Shown: positions 48,575-60,470, numbered from the stretch's first letter. The stretch: 64,000 nt of DNA from Phorcus lineatus (GCA_921293015.1 OV121093.1:27724622-27788621), one strand, 5' to 3'. Numbers and translations: made by a program. The notes: generated by a model not told the origin, from the letters alone.

Positions 48575-50173
48575 ATAGAGTTTTACAGTTTATTCTCTGT
48601 GTGGGTCATTGTTTCTGTACTGTCTGCTGTCAAGGGTAATGAAGACATTGATTTGCGTAATGACAGAGTGAATGAAAATGGTGTGGAAATTCTGTCTGAC
48701 AAGTTTGATGATTTTAAAAACACAATGAAGACGGATAGAGCTGATCTCTTTAACAAACAGGACAAGAACATCCTCAAGATGAAGACAGATCTGAAGAAGA
48801 CCATCCGGCAGTACGTTACTGAGTCCTTGTCTGATATACTGAGAGACGAGTCAGTTGAAAAACTGATCCAGTCTCAGGTTCTCTCCGAGGTGGGGCATCT
48901 CAAACGTGCCAACCATCATATGAAAAGAGAACTCCACCAGATGAGGACATCTCTCGCACAAGTTGAAGACAGGATGTATAGAGACAGTTTTCATAGAGGT
49001 GAGAGACAAAGCTCTGGAATGTCCCAAATTCTTGTAAAATCTGAACTGATAACATCTGAATTAGCACGTCATGATCGACAAATCATGAAACTTAATTACG
49101 AACTAAGGGACACGAAGGATTCATGTGAACTGTCATATAAGGCTATCAATACAGAAATAAATCAACTACGTAATTTGTCTACATTTCTGAAATCAGAAAC
49201 TCTAAAAAATACGCTTGCATGGCATGAGTATCAACTAAACGAACTCAATCTAACTCTGAGAGAACAAAGTGATTCATGTAAATCAACGAATGTTACATTC
49301 AATAAGGAACCTGATTCGGCGTCAAATACAAGACAAACAACTTCAGTGTCTCCGACTACTACTGCTGCTGTACCTAGAGCTATAACAACATCTAAACCAA
49401 GCACGGAGAGAAGTTCGATCCTTGTTTTACCAGTGAATAGAGGTGCCCATCTTCATATGCAACAGTTCAACATCAACACAAACTCTTTTGACAAATATGC
49501 TCATCTGTCTCTTAAGAATTATCAGTTTGCACTCTATGTTTTCAAAATAAACTCTTTGTTGATTAGTCTTTACTACCCCGACAGGATCATCATTTCAGAA
49601 CTGAACACTTCCAAAACTGAAACAATAAAACACAATGTTAGGACAAATGGAATGGCAGCTGATGAGGAAAGGGGAATTGTTTTCCTCACAATATGGCGTC
49701 CTACTAAGTCAATCAGTAAAATTACATTACTTGGGGAAAACTTTACAACCTTAGTGGACTTATCAGGTAATGTTGGTAATGTTGGTCTATAGCTTTAGAC
49801 TCATCAATAAAGGCTATATAATTATTTTAAACTGTTCAAAGTATTCTATGATGGAACTGGTTTGAAGACACTTGACACTGGTTCTTACATGTACGGAGTA
49901 ACTCTGGACATCACCAAGGGTCTCCTGTACTACAGCAAGAATACAAAGCTGATGAAAATGTCCTTGTCTTCAGAGATTACTAGTGAAGTGAAACGGTTTA
50001 ACTTTTATATTTGGAATCTGATTTTCTACCAAAATAAAGTGTATTACTCAAGCAGGGGTAAATACCCCGGTGTACTTGGAGTAGTGGATGTAGAACATAA
50101 CGGTGTGTTTAGAACACTTCAGACACTGAATGTGTCCGATGTGTATACCTACTCTATTTGTTTGATTCCGTAA
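48575..50173 (+). pseudogene. Decayed coiled-coil stalk plus beta-propeller gene
   Basis: Paralogue of the gene at 8954-10423. The start codon position reads ATA (48575-48577) in the same ACACCAT.GAGTTTTAC context where the intact gene has ATG. The frame then runs to 49790 with the former leader (EFYSLFSVWVIVSVLSAVKG), a longer stalk and the first propeller half. At 49790-49810 three in-frame stops occur in a short eroded stretch matching VAVAINPTTKTIYASN of the intact protein. The frame reopens and continues from about 49862 to the normal C-terminus (SICLIP). It retains about 36 stalk residues (NDRVNENGVEILSDKF region) that the intact copy lacks. So this copy keeps the longer, probably ancestral stalk but is no longer translatable as a whole. 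Confidence 0.85.
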
Positions 50174-52690
50174 CTACACTCAACATGGTTGGTTAGAGAA
50201 GTCTGATGTTTTCATTGTATTATTTTGTTTTTGTGTTTTATTATGTTCAAATCTTGATTACAGTTTCATAATGTGTGATCACTACAATTACAATAAAACA
50301 GCAATTTCAGAGTTCAGACCCAATGTGTGTTAACTTAAATCCATGCTTTAGATCTATTCTTATAACTTATAAAATAAATTATGTGATAAATTGCAATATG
50401 AGAACCATACTATTACTGATTTTGTTATGTGTGATCACTAAAACAACTGTAACACAGCAAGTTCACAGTTCAGAACTAATGTGTTTTATGTTAGATCTAT
50501 TTTTAAATGAACCTGTTTAAGTAATAAATGGATGTATGAACAAATTGCAACATGAAGAGCATATTATCTTTATCTATATTTTGCAGTGACATGTCAGTCA
50601 CGTTATGTTTAATGTTTTTGTACAGGAAACCGAGGTGATATTTTGAGTGAGAAAGAACACTGAACCAGATTTTGTCAACAACTTTATTCTACTCACTATA
50701 CATAATGTGTTTAAATCCTGTCACAACTGCATACTTTAATAACTTGATCAGATAATTGCAACAATTGTTTTGTATGTAGAAGTGTATATCTTAATGAAAA
50801 GTGACAGCATATTTTTTATAGATACATCATACGATCATGAAATTAATAGAATTTCACTAGAAAAGTATTACTACAATATATAATAAAAAAAGAGAAAATG
50901 CTTGAACATTGTTGACATGTCGTCATAATCCACATCACCAGATAAGAAGTCATTATATACAAGACTGGTGCAATGACTGTGGCCGAACCAGAGAAGTAGA
51001 AGAACATTTCAATTTGTTTAATAGTGCACCGTTGGTTGAGTAAATGCTAAATACTTGTACAAACACTTTGGAGAGGTGATTAGTTATTTTTAAAGTGGTA
51101 TATAAGTCTGATTGAACAATATCAAGTTTACATTTTTTCATTGAATCAAAACATAAAAACAGTATTCATACATGAATATTGGTAAAATGCGCACACGATG
51201 ATGTTTAAATGATTGACAGTTCACGCTTTTCCATTGAAAAAATATTGATTGCAACACGCATTGCACGTGCTGCACGTGCCTTTTGTTCAGATTATTAAAG
51301 GGGGTCAGTTTCAACACCCTATATATACAATACATCTCGCCGAGTCATTTGTTTCATCAGATTTTTTAATGGTTCCAAAACTCCAAATCTAATTTCAAAT
51401 CTGTAAGTGAATTTGTGAAAGCAATATTGCTGTGTGAGGGAAAGAGAAAACATGGACACTTTTACCTTGCATAGTACACTTCCACTTTTTCCAATATTCG
51501 TATCTAATCCTCAAATAAAAGCAACTAGTTTTACGTTGAGTCAAAGCGACCTTAAAATTACAAGAGCAAAGTTACAACTAATTTGATATACGCTGTATAG
51601 TAGTTTATCAGTTGTCAATCATCTGGGTCAGGTACTAGTTCAATTTGACATTGGCTCCCTTCCATCGTATCTACGCTCTTAAAGTGGCACAGAGTATGTT
51701 GGAGTCAAATATGTCAAACTTTATAAATGGTGTTATTTTATCGAGAAGTAGTCGTTGTTTATGAAATTCAGCATCGCAATGCTTATCGGTTCAATATTAG
51801 GACAATAACTATGTTATGGTCGTGATTTGTGATCGAAAAACGGACAGTGGCGCACTAATAATTCTAACGTATTTTTTAAAAGCTATTTACGGCAGATAGA
51901 CAGACAAATATATGTTGATAGTGTTATGTTCATGTTATATCAGGTTAACGCATGGTAAAAGGGAGTTACCTGCCCCTATATGCTGATGCCGAAGGCTTTT
52001 ACCGGAGTCATTGTGATTGGATAGTTGAGATTGCGTCAGAACGTGCGGGATAAGAGGATGCTTTCAGACCGTTGTGTGCAAAGCTCCTGAAAGTGACTGG
52101 ATCAATGTTCTTCAAATATAATTTGGGTATTTTTAGACATACTGTTTGCTTACATATTTATCAAATTTAATGTTTATAATGAAATTCAAACTCCGTCCAG
52201 TACTATGATCACACATACCCACAACATTATAATATATACACCCATCATTTAAGATTTCATGAAAGAATTGTACAGATGTGTTTATGTTAATTCTCTTCAG
52301 AAATGCTGGGAAACCCGACTCTTCTGTCATCTGATTTAGGTTGATACAAGTAAACTCCAAACATCTATTCGTAATCGTAATCATCACTATCTTCAAGTTG
52401 GAAGTACAAACACTGTCAGACGTTAAACATGTATCTAAATCAGTACAAAGTGCTATCGATTCAAGGTGAGTCACGTAAAAAGAATGTGTTAAAACCCGAC
52501 TATCCCGCATCTGATTTTCTTTGAAAGATATTATTTGATAGGGACCAACAATTTGCTACAAACCATAGCAAGTCAGTTGATCAGTAAAATACCGGGAGAC
52601 GTCGTAAAATGTTTCAGTTCATTTCAAGTTCGTGCCAGACACATATATTTGAATATGCAGATAGCGGTCAACCAAACTAGAGGTGGGGCT
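50174..52690. other. Duplicated 3' flank, then intergenic DNA
   Basis: 50255-50410 and 50425-50560 are two tandem versions of one stretch (ATGTGTGATCACTA, AACAGCAA, AGATCTATT). The 3' flank of the intact paralogue (about 10490-10620) has a single version. A GCACGTGCTGCACGTGCC double E-box word lies at about 51262-51280. A 125-codon minus-strand ORF at 52133-52510 is unrecognised and not called. Confidence 0.4.
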
Positions 52691-53345
52691 TAGCTGCTGT
52701 CCGAAGATGTGTCGAGCAATGAGTGCGTGTAGTCCGTGCAGTCCGTGCAGCGGTCACATGTGCAACATTATATTAGTGGTGTAGTGAATGTAGTCCGTGC
52801 AGCACTTGAGGTTCTAGACCGACGGGGTAAGAACTCATCACCAACCAACCCTTGTCGGCACTGCAAGGGTAAATGTTATAGCAAAATCTATTTTGATTAT
52901 TGCTGAACGAGGGACGCTGGGCTGAGATCTGAGACTTTGGTTAATTTGGTGATTTTTTTAATGTTTTGATTCGCCGCATTGAACTTGTAAAGGAGTGTTT
53001 GATCGTTTTAACGCAGCTTGAAATACAATACGTATGTTTCTCCACTTGAAAGTGGCAAGCCGGTTATAAAAGATGACAAACAAGAAGACCTTGTGTTTTT
53101 CTTCTATATTTTCTGCGGGAGGTTTTCACCAGAACTTGTACAATAATGGCGTCCACAGGCGAGAGAAGTCGGGGATTGTGTCGCGCCGTAGCTGCGACTC
53201 CGAACCTGTCTGCCTGGTTTACGATATGGACGAGCCTTTATAGCATATGGACAATGGGGTCAATTTACATTAAAACTACACACCAGATGTCAGTTTGAAA
53301 CTGTTGCAATATGTCAAGTCCGGAGAACAGCGGCCGTTCAATTAC
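52691..53345. other. Less AT-rich stretch with small ORF, no recognised gene
   Basis: AGTCCGTGCAG occurs three times between 52730 and 52810. An ATG at 53146 opens a 50-codon frame (MASTGERSRGLCRAVAATPN ...) ending at 53296-53298 in a CpG-bearing stretch. It could be a first exon, but nothing downstream supports it. Confidence 0.25.
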
Positions 53346-53353
53346 TGCATCGG

Positions 53354-53510
53354 GCTCTGATTAGCGTGGCGAGGGGATGCTTTGATCCTTGCCGACGTGC
53401 TCTGATTAGCGTGGCGAGGGGATGCTTTGATCCCTGCCGACATAAGCCACTTCACTGGGAGCGTGGCAAGGGGATGGTTTGAACCCTGCCGACTTGAGAC
53501 ACTTCACTGA
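53354..53510. repeat. Short tandem repeat, three units
   Basis: Units start at about 53354, 53399 and 53461. Each contains GCGTGGCGAGGGGATGCTTT (the last has GGCAAGGGGATGG) and a TGATCC/TGAACCCTGCCGAC portion. Unit lengths differ (45, 62 and 50 bp). The ATGGTTTGAACCCTGCC portion is B-box-like, which hints at a tRNA-derived origin without proving it. Confidence 0.75.
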
Positions 53511-54250
53511 GTATTTATTATGCAACAGAAGATTAAATATAAACAGTTACGCTATGACAGTGTTCTAAAGAAATGTTTTAAGTGTTTTAGCTGCGCAAGA
53601 GATGTTTCTTCGTGGGTCGAACTAAGCATGAATATTGGCATTTAAAGAACTCGGCAGTTTAACTGGTTATCAACTGGTCGTATCGGATCATCCGGGATAC
53701 TAAGGTCATCTTGTACCACGTTACAGATGTTTTGCATCAGATTGTACTACTTTGATCGTCTTTGTAATAAACCCCGCTTCAGGCTGCCGTGAAAACAGAC
53801 ACATACATTTCGACATGTTTTTGGCCCACGTTTTTTTTTCTTTTCAGATATTTTCTTTAGAAAATGGCAAAATATTGATCTTAACAGAGTGTAGAATAAA
53901 ATGAATAGTAATATGTGTAACCCGTAACCACCGGTTGATTTTTTTTATAACAGATAAGCATCGTTCGTTTTCAATTCACCCAAATATTTTGTGAAATAAA
54001 TATTCGATATTATGTCTTATGATTGTATACTTCTAATTAACTGGTCAGTTAGATTTCATTTAGTGTAAAATATCCAGCTACTTCATAGCGGGGTCACGGA
54101 TGGAAGTAGAAGGTGATGAATTGGAATGTCTTATCACAATTCGCACGTGCCTAGGTGTTCCAATTCATACATCGGTTGGTAAATATAACTTATAAATTCA
54201 TTGTAGAATTCAAACGATTAATGAACTTATTGAAATAACTAAATCAATAA
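53511..54250. other. Intergenic DNA, no gene seen
   Basis: Nothing recognisable was seen in this AT-rich stretch. Confidence 0.35.
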
Positions 54251-54254
54251 ACAT

Positions 54255-54520
54255 AGTCGTAAATGAAACTTACATTTATGAGTTCCTAATTTCTCTCGAA
54301 ATGATTCACCCCTTCAAAAGCTTCTCTTCATATAAAGCTTTTATTTCTCATCTTATTAAAAGTTAAAATTTATTGGTGGCAAAATCTTAATCCTGCTTTT
54401 CAACTACATCTTATCACTTGAAACCTCGACATTGACTCTGTATGAACTGCATGCTTTTTCACGTGCTAGCCGGAAGCTGTTTATAAATATTACATAACTG
54501 AAACTCCGGCACAACTAACT
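54255..54520. repeat. E-box module copy 4 (3' half)
   Basis: The words TCTTCATATAAAGCTTTTAT, TTCAACTACATCTTATCAC, GCATGCTTTTTCACGTGCTAG and ATTACATAACTGAAACTCCGG follow the order of the module's second half. Confidence 0.6.
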
Positions 54521-54799
54521 GCGCTGCACCAACAAAAACTGGACTAATACACTGGCCTGGCGTGATGCACTTGAACCTGTGAGACAAGAAGATCAGCTCC
54601 GCACAAAATGGCGCTGTTAATTTCTGAGAACGGCATGCTTTGAACTAATGCTGTAGAAATTCACTCAGCAGAATATCGAATTTCAAATGAGCTTGATAAA
54701 TAAACTTGAATAACATTGTTTTTTTTTATTTCTAACATTTCCAAACACTGAACACCGGCAAATCTGAATCTGCACATATTCAGCTGGGAACTAAATAAA

Positions 54800-55195
54800 C
54801 AAACTAAAGTAAGAATCGAGTGAGTGAGTGAGATATTGTATAGCACCGCTTGGGCGATATTTCAATCATTAGCGGAGGAGTAACCTTGTTGTTAGAAGTT
54901 ACTTTCAACATTCAAGTTCCACGTCTTAAAGAAAACCGTTTCTTTACAGTCAGACAACAACAAATTGCCATTGGTAAACTGAGCTCCACACTAAGACAGA
55001 GAGACCTGAGAGCATCGGCTGGAACTAGCGAACCATGGGTGGTACTGTGCTGAAATTCAGTGTAGCATTACACCCAAACCTGTCTGCAGAACAGTTCTCT
55101 ACTGCAGACAAAGATGCCGAGCCTCTGGCGGAATTCGAAGCACGGACCTCTTGATCTGAAGCGGAACGTGCTATCCACTGCGCTAAACCGCCCCC
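54800..55195 (-). mobile_element. tRNA-derived SINE, near full length
   Basis: On the minus strand the head at about 55195-55120 has an A box TAGCGCAGTGG and a B-box-like CTTCGAATTCC. The body is shared with the other copies (TGCTGAAATTCAGTGTAGCAT on the plus strand). The tail region ends in a short (CTCA)n-type run, seen as GAGTGAGTGAGTGAG at about 54808-54823 on the plus strand. The middle is diverged. Confidence 0.7.
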
Positions 55196-56350
55196 TTTCA
55201 GATTCGTGAATGAAGTGTACATATAATGTGTAAATCGCTCCTAAAATATCTTCACCCTTTTGAAGGCTTCTCATTTTATAACACTTCTTTTTCTCTTCCA
55301 AAAAACTATAATCAGTTACTGGCGGTAAAATCTTACTTTTGCTTTTTAAACTACATCGTATTACCTTGAAACATCGGCACGACGCTGTCCGTCGTTGTTA
55401 CATAAACAGTCTCAAATGACTCTACAACCGTAAATGCTTATACACCGGGTCCTGAAGATTATAACCTAGATTTCTAGTAACTCAGAGATAGTTTGAATTT
55501 ATACAACATAAGCTCCCATTACGATTACACGTTTGTAAATATGTAATTACTGCTTTTCCGAGTCAGACATGTGTCTATATCGGGTAGCTATCAAAGACAT
55601 GGGAAAATCGTGCTGCACGTGCACAACACCTGAATAAACTGCACAATTTCTAAAGGATGCATTCAGGAAGGCATGATAGAGTTTAATATGTAAGCAGAAA
55701 TGTGTTTACAACATAAGCGACCATAAATGATATTTTCCTGAGTAACAGAACAAATTTTGTAATAACAATACAAGGCAGATAAGATTTCTTTGTTTCAATC
55801 CTTCAGTCGGTCACCGAAAGCTCATTGACAAAGCACTTTAAAAAATAACTACAACCTCAAAATCTTTATTTTGATGCTTTATATTCATTTCAATAACAAT
55901 AAACCATAACCTTTTCTTATTCCTTGTTAGAAGTACACAATTTTAATTCATCTGTTTAGTGTATTAAACAGATGAATTACAGTTGTGCACTGGTTGACCC
56001 GCCTGTTAAGTCGACAGAAACGACTCTGCACGCTTTTCACGCTTTACATGAGCTATCAGTAGCCTTCTGGCGTGAACTGAATCTCAAGGCAATGTTTTAC
56101 AATTTTTGTCAGAACTTTATCATCTAAAATAAGATGAATTGGAACAAAATATGAAAGCGAAATATTGTATAACCATTTTACACTTTTTAACTTGCGTTAT
56201 ATAATTCTTAAGTCTATTAGTGCTGTATTAAGATAGAAAGTTTCATAGAACATTGCAAAATAGTACGATAAATGAAGTGAATACCTGTTAAAATAGTCTC
56301 ACGTTCTGATATCACGTGATTTTCTCAACTGCTGCACAGGTTCGTGAATT
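55196..56350. repeat. Eroded E-box module fragments
   Basis: 55196-55450 contains CACCCTTTTGAAGGCTTCTC, TATAACACTTCTTTTTCTC and AACTACATCGTATTACC. About 55600-55640 has GTGCTGCACGTGCACAACACC. About 55985-56075 has GACTCTGCACGCTTTTCACGC. These are pieces of the module in order but with insertions. No gene is present. Confidence 0.45.
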
Positions 56351-56359
56351 TCGCAATTT

Positions 56360-58020
56360 TATGATTTATTTTACACGTATTGATAATATTTTTAAAACAT
56401 TTCTTTTGTATTCAAGATGTTTGACACAATATTGCATCACAAAATAGATAATGTAAACATAAGAACTTATTCATTTGGTAATGACAGTTTATCAAATTTG
56501 AATCCAAATAGTAGCGTAATTGTAAGTTCACTTAGACCATTACGAATAGTTCACGGTTCGATACACTTGTCAAACAATAATGAATAGATGGACTTTAAAT
56601 TTATGACGTACCTTCAGTTTGGATACCTCTCTGAAGTGGCCAAGGAGAGTGTTTTATATGTATAAAACGACTGCACAAATAAAATGGGTATATGAGGCAT
56701 TTTCTTTGTTTTCGAAAACAAAGTAATAACCTTATATTTGTCACCCCGGGGTAAACATGTGTAATGTTTCTATCAAAGACAGACTATATGTATGAGAACC
56801 ATGGAGTGTCACTTTAAGATTTGTTACAATCGACTCCATATTACAGTGAAGTTCATCCTTGTTCCATGTCATGATGAGGGTTTGTTGCACATATCATGAT
56901 TCATTAATGATTTATTTTACACATATGATTGATATTCATTATTTCTAATGTATTTAAGATATTTAAGACACTATGCAAGTCAAAATAGATAATGTAAAAA
57001 TAACAGCTTATACAGTTTGTAATAACATTACATGTTATTTAACCCACCTGGTAGTTCAATTGTTAGTTCGTTTAACCAGATACGAATAGTGCACGGTACG
57101 ATACATTTGTAAAAATATATTGTACAGGTGAACTTTAATTTCATAATGTACCTTTTCTTGACTCAAAAGATTAAATAATCAACATAAACTTCGTAGAAAG
57201 AACTAAGGAATACAAGAATGATATCATAATGAGAACTCGCTATGAAGATGAATACCTCTTCATGTTCACTTCCATGAATGATGTGAGCGAGAATGAAACT
57301 TGAATCTTATAAACGATGACATTTGATCAAGTTTCAGACTGTTGATTGCATTAGTATTTACAAGTTTTGTCCAGTGACAATATGAAGGTAGACATAACTA
57401 ATGATAAACAAAACGTACAAATGATGCGTGTCAAGTAGTCAAACATAAGTTTAGACACTTTTCTCAAGCGGTCTAGGACAGTGTAAACGTAAGGTATGTT
57501 TCTAGATTGTCATAGAAAACAAAGCATTTATCATATTTGACATCCGGGGGGTAAATATGTCAAAGACAAACTATATTAATAACAACAGTGGAGTGTCACT
57601 TTAAGATTTGTTACGATGCGACTCCATAATACAATGAAGTTCACCCTTGTTCCATGTCGTGGCGTCTTGTTGCCCAGAATAATAACTGTTGGTTTGAGAT
57701 GAATGAGACTTTGAAAGCAATTTAGGTCCCAAGAGTTGGGTTAAATCTCACATTATTTCATCTTATACTTCAATTAAACCTCGAAAGCATTTTAAATGGA
57801 ATACTTTTATTTGGAGACAGTTTGAGTTTTGGAGTTAGTTTAGTTATTGCAACAGACACTATGTACAAAGTTAACAAAGTCAAAGTATCTACTAAGATAC
57901 GTGTAATTAACTGCGTCATAGTAAATAAGATAGACGTATATGTTTTCTAAAACTCTAAGCAAAGATACTAGTATCAATGTAATGAAACAGTACAACTATC
58001 TTTAAAGAGAAATTTATCAT
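56360..58020. repeat. TRIM-flank graveyard: duplicated flanks without the gene
   Basis: 56360-56870 and 56920-57660 are tandem versions of one block. Shared words are AATAGATAATGTAA, ACGAATAGT.CACGGT.CGATACA and GGAGTGTCACTTTAAGATTTGT. The block also matches 14615-14800. 57800-58020 matches 14930-15135 (TTTATTTGGAGACAGTTT, AACTGCGTCATAGTA, TACAACTATCTTT), which in the decayed TRIM locus is followed within about 110 bp by TRIM coding sequence. No TRIM text follows here. Confidence 0.65.
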
Positions 58021-58218
58021 GTAATGGGCAGTGTTATTGGTGCAATAAACCCATCTTGTAATCATGTTATCAGATCCCTGATAACAATGCAAATGAGGGT
58101 AACTAGGTCGCACTACTTTCACTAGCTCCGTACTGAGAAGAGCGATTCCGAAAACGTTTCCTTGGCAATACAAACGATGTGTCGAGTTTGGTGTGAAGTA
58201 GTGTCAACGTAAACAAAC

Positions 58219-58314
58219 ATGGCCGCCTCGTCAATCGGCGATAGTGTTCACATCGATATCAAAGGTACCATCACAGCTGTTATTGATATGTATAATGGGA
58301 GCAAACACTACTAA
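58219..58314 (+). CDS. Short ORF in strong start context, possible first exon, unrecognised
   Basis: The ATG lies in AACAAACATGGCCGCC and opens 31 codons (MAASSIGDSVHIDIKG ...) ending at TAA. The stretch is more GC-rich than its surroundings and carries CpG sites, unlike the usual chance ORFs here. It could be a micropeptide or the relic of a coding first exon. No family is recognised, and it lies where the TRIM gene would be expected from the flanking duplication. Confidence 0.2.
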   Translation: MAASSIGDSVHIDIKGTITAVIDMYNGSKHY

Positions 58315-58690
58315 GTGCACATAGAAGTGTAGAGTATGTAAAAAGGTTTGAACACTCCCGCCTGACAAAGATTCCAACATAAGTGCCACGGCAGGCGACG
58401 GGTCGTCTCGGTTTCAATTTCAAATGTTTTGAACGAGTTTATATATATCTATAACATTTATGACGTATTTTGTGTGATGTTTTATTCGAACAAAACGAGT
58501 ACACTTTTGTTGTAAAGGGTTTGACAAATTGCACTATTTTTCTCTTGTGTGACGTCATTTTCCTATGATGCGAAATGGAATGTGAGTTTGCCTACTGATG
58601 ACCTGGGTTTTTTCATACGCCCTTTTCGTTTGTAAAGGGGACACAAAATTAACCGAAAAAGAAGGTTTATTTCAAAATGACATTATAAGA

Positions 58691-58832
58691 TATTATTACC
58701 TTCGTATGTTTTGATATCGTAAATATCACTATATAAACAATAAAAACTATGGATGTGTAAACCTAGCCTAATACAATTTTTATTGTTTATATAGTGATAT
58801 TTACGATATCAAAACATACTCTGGTAATAATC
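58691..58832. repeat. Long perfect inverted repeat (hairpin, MITE-like)
   Basis: The arms 58705-58746 and 58777-58818 are exact reverse complements over 42 bp (TATGTTTTGATATCGTAAAT at the outer end), with a 30-bp spacer. Pairing extends outward with a few mismatches to about 58691 and 58832 (ATTATTACC and GGTAATAAT). It has no coding capacity and is most like a small non-autonomous DNA element or fold-back sequence. Confidence 0.92.
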
Positions 58833-58849
58833 TCTATGTACATAACTGT

Positions 58850-59310
58850 CAACAATCATTTGAAGCCAAGAAGTAAGAAGCATGTGCTGCACGTGCAAAG
58901 CGTGTTCATTTCACACGGGATACGAATCTGCACGTGCAAATCGTGTTAGTCGTTCAGAAGCAGGTTGTTCAAACAGTCAGGAAGAAAATGGCCTCATTAT
59001 CTGATCTTTTTGAAAGATTCACACAAAAAAGAGCTTATTTTTATAATGATATCAATTACCAGATATGTAAATAAGAATGAAACATATATAATTTACTAAT
59101 TTCCCCTAAATTTGTTGTAGCCTTTGAAAACGTGTGTGTCTCTTCTTGCTGGCTCAAAATCGTACTCTCCTTATACAAACTACACCATTAATACTTGAAA
59201 AAAAGTAGGCACTGATTCACCAACCACGACAGTGTAGAAAACTCTGCATGAATTGCACGCTTTTCACGCTATCCCGACGTTGGACAACTAAAACTACGGC
59301 ACAATGCACT
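58850..59310. repeat. E-box module copy 5
   Basis: The copy carries AAGAAGTAAGAAGCATGTGC, CTGCACGTGCAAAGCGTG, a second CTGCACGTGCAAATCGTG, TCAGAAGCAGGTTGTTC, ATTATCTGATCTTTTTG, CACTGATTCACCAACCACGA and TGCATGAATTGCACGCTTTT. It is nearly full length and has two CACGTG sites about 45 bp apart. Confidence 0.65.
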
Positions 59311-59497
59311 TCTTTTAATTCATGTCACATAATGTATTCCACACATTGGAGGAATATGATAGATAAGTTATTTTCTATTCACACTTGTTAATGTCCAATT
59401 TGCCAAAATAATGATTAGTTGTGCACTTGTTGAATATTTATTCCTAATATTTAGTAACTATTAACATTAGTCCACCGGCCCAGAGGGTTCCCCATGC

Positions 59498-59498
<1 letters not shown>

Positions 59499-59531
<33 letters not shown>
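59499..59531. repeat. Poly-C tract, 33 nt
   Basis: This is an uninterrupted run of C. It can form G-quadruplex or i-motif structures and is prone to length error in sequencing. The glycine-rich minus-strand ORF across it is an artefact of the tract. Confidence 0.97.
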
Positions 59532-59876
59532 ATGGCAGACTGAAACTAACTTTTTATGAAGCCTTGATATGTCTATTATGCAAATTTGACTGGTAACAGT
59601 GTATAAACTGGGACGAAATGTGTCATTTTTACATATTTCCATGGGTACCCCCCTCAGCCATTTTATTATCTGAAGCGTCACACCAAAAGGTGGATATCCC
59701 CATGTCTTTGGTTCTAATTATCATACAACCATAATCTTGGTATCTAAATGTATGTTTATAAGGTCACTGAATCCATTGACAGACATTTCAGATAGCTACC
59801 ATAGGTCATTTGTACGAAATTTTAGGTTTCCATTACAAAAACTCATCATTCATGACTTGGACCGGTCACAATTCTA

Positions 59877-60470
59877 TTTTCTCTTCTCTACAGTTAATGG
59901 ATATCATTTTATTTTACATTATTTGCACTGATAGTAGAATTATGAGTACCTGTAACCATTTTGTGTACTTATGTGTACTTATAACAAACAAATTAAGTGT
60001 CCAAAAGCAAACCAAGGGACCTACCGTTAATCTACTATCATTGAAATACACCAACTGAGCTTTGGAAAAAACTATTTTCTCTTCTCTACAGTGAATGTTT
60101 ATCACTTTATTTTACATTATTTGCACTGAGAATAGTAATTGAGTACTTGCAACCCTTTTGTGTACTTATGTGTACTTATAACACATAAATTAAGTGTCCA
60201 AAAGCAAACCAAGGGACCTACCGCTAATCCACTATCATTAAAATACACCAACTCAGCCTTGGTAAAACACTATTTTTTTCTTCTCTAAAGTTAATGTATA
60301 TTATTTTATTTAACATTATTTGCACTTAGAGTAGAATTATGGATACTTGCAATGCTTTTGTGTATTTGTGTACTTATATCAACCAAGGTTATTTGTCCTA
60401 AAGCAAACTAAGGGGCCTACCATTAATCTACTATCATTGAAATACACCAAATCAGCCTTGGAAAAAACTC
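59877..60470. repeat. ~197-bp tandem repeat, three copies
   Basis: Units start at about 59877, 60074 and 60273, each opening with a TTTTCTCTTCTCTACAG-like word. They share TTTACATTATTTGCACT, TTTGTGTACTTATGTGTACT, AAGTGTCCAAAAGCAAACCA and ATCTACTATCATTGAAATAC. Copies 1 and 2 are closest and copy 3 is more diverged. Small ORFs recur in step with the unit but are interrupted differently in each copy. Confidence 0.9.

Noticed and set aside
52133-52510. 125-codon minus-strand ORF with ATG
   Set aside because: It is the longest unexplained ORF in its region, but has no recognised domain, no duplicated paralogue in the window and no promoter. Chance is likely, though a transcript would change this.
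59451-59681. Glycine-tract ORF on the minus strand
   Set aside because: The glycines come from the 33-nt poly-C tract, and the flanking text matches nothing.
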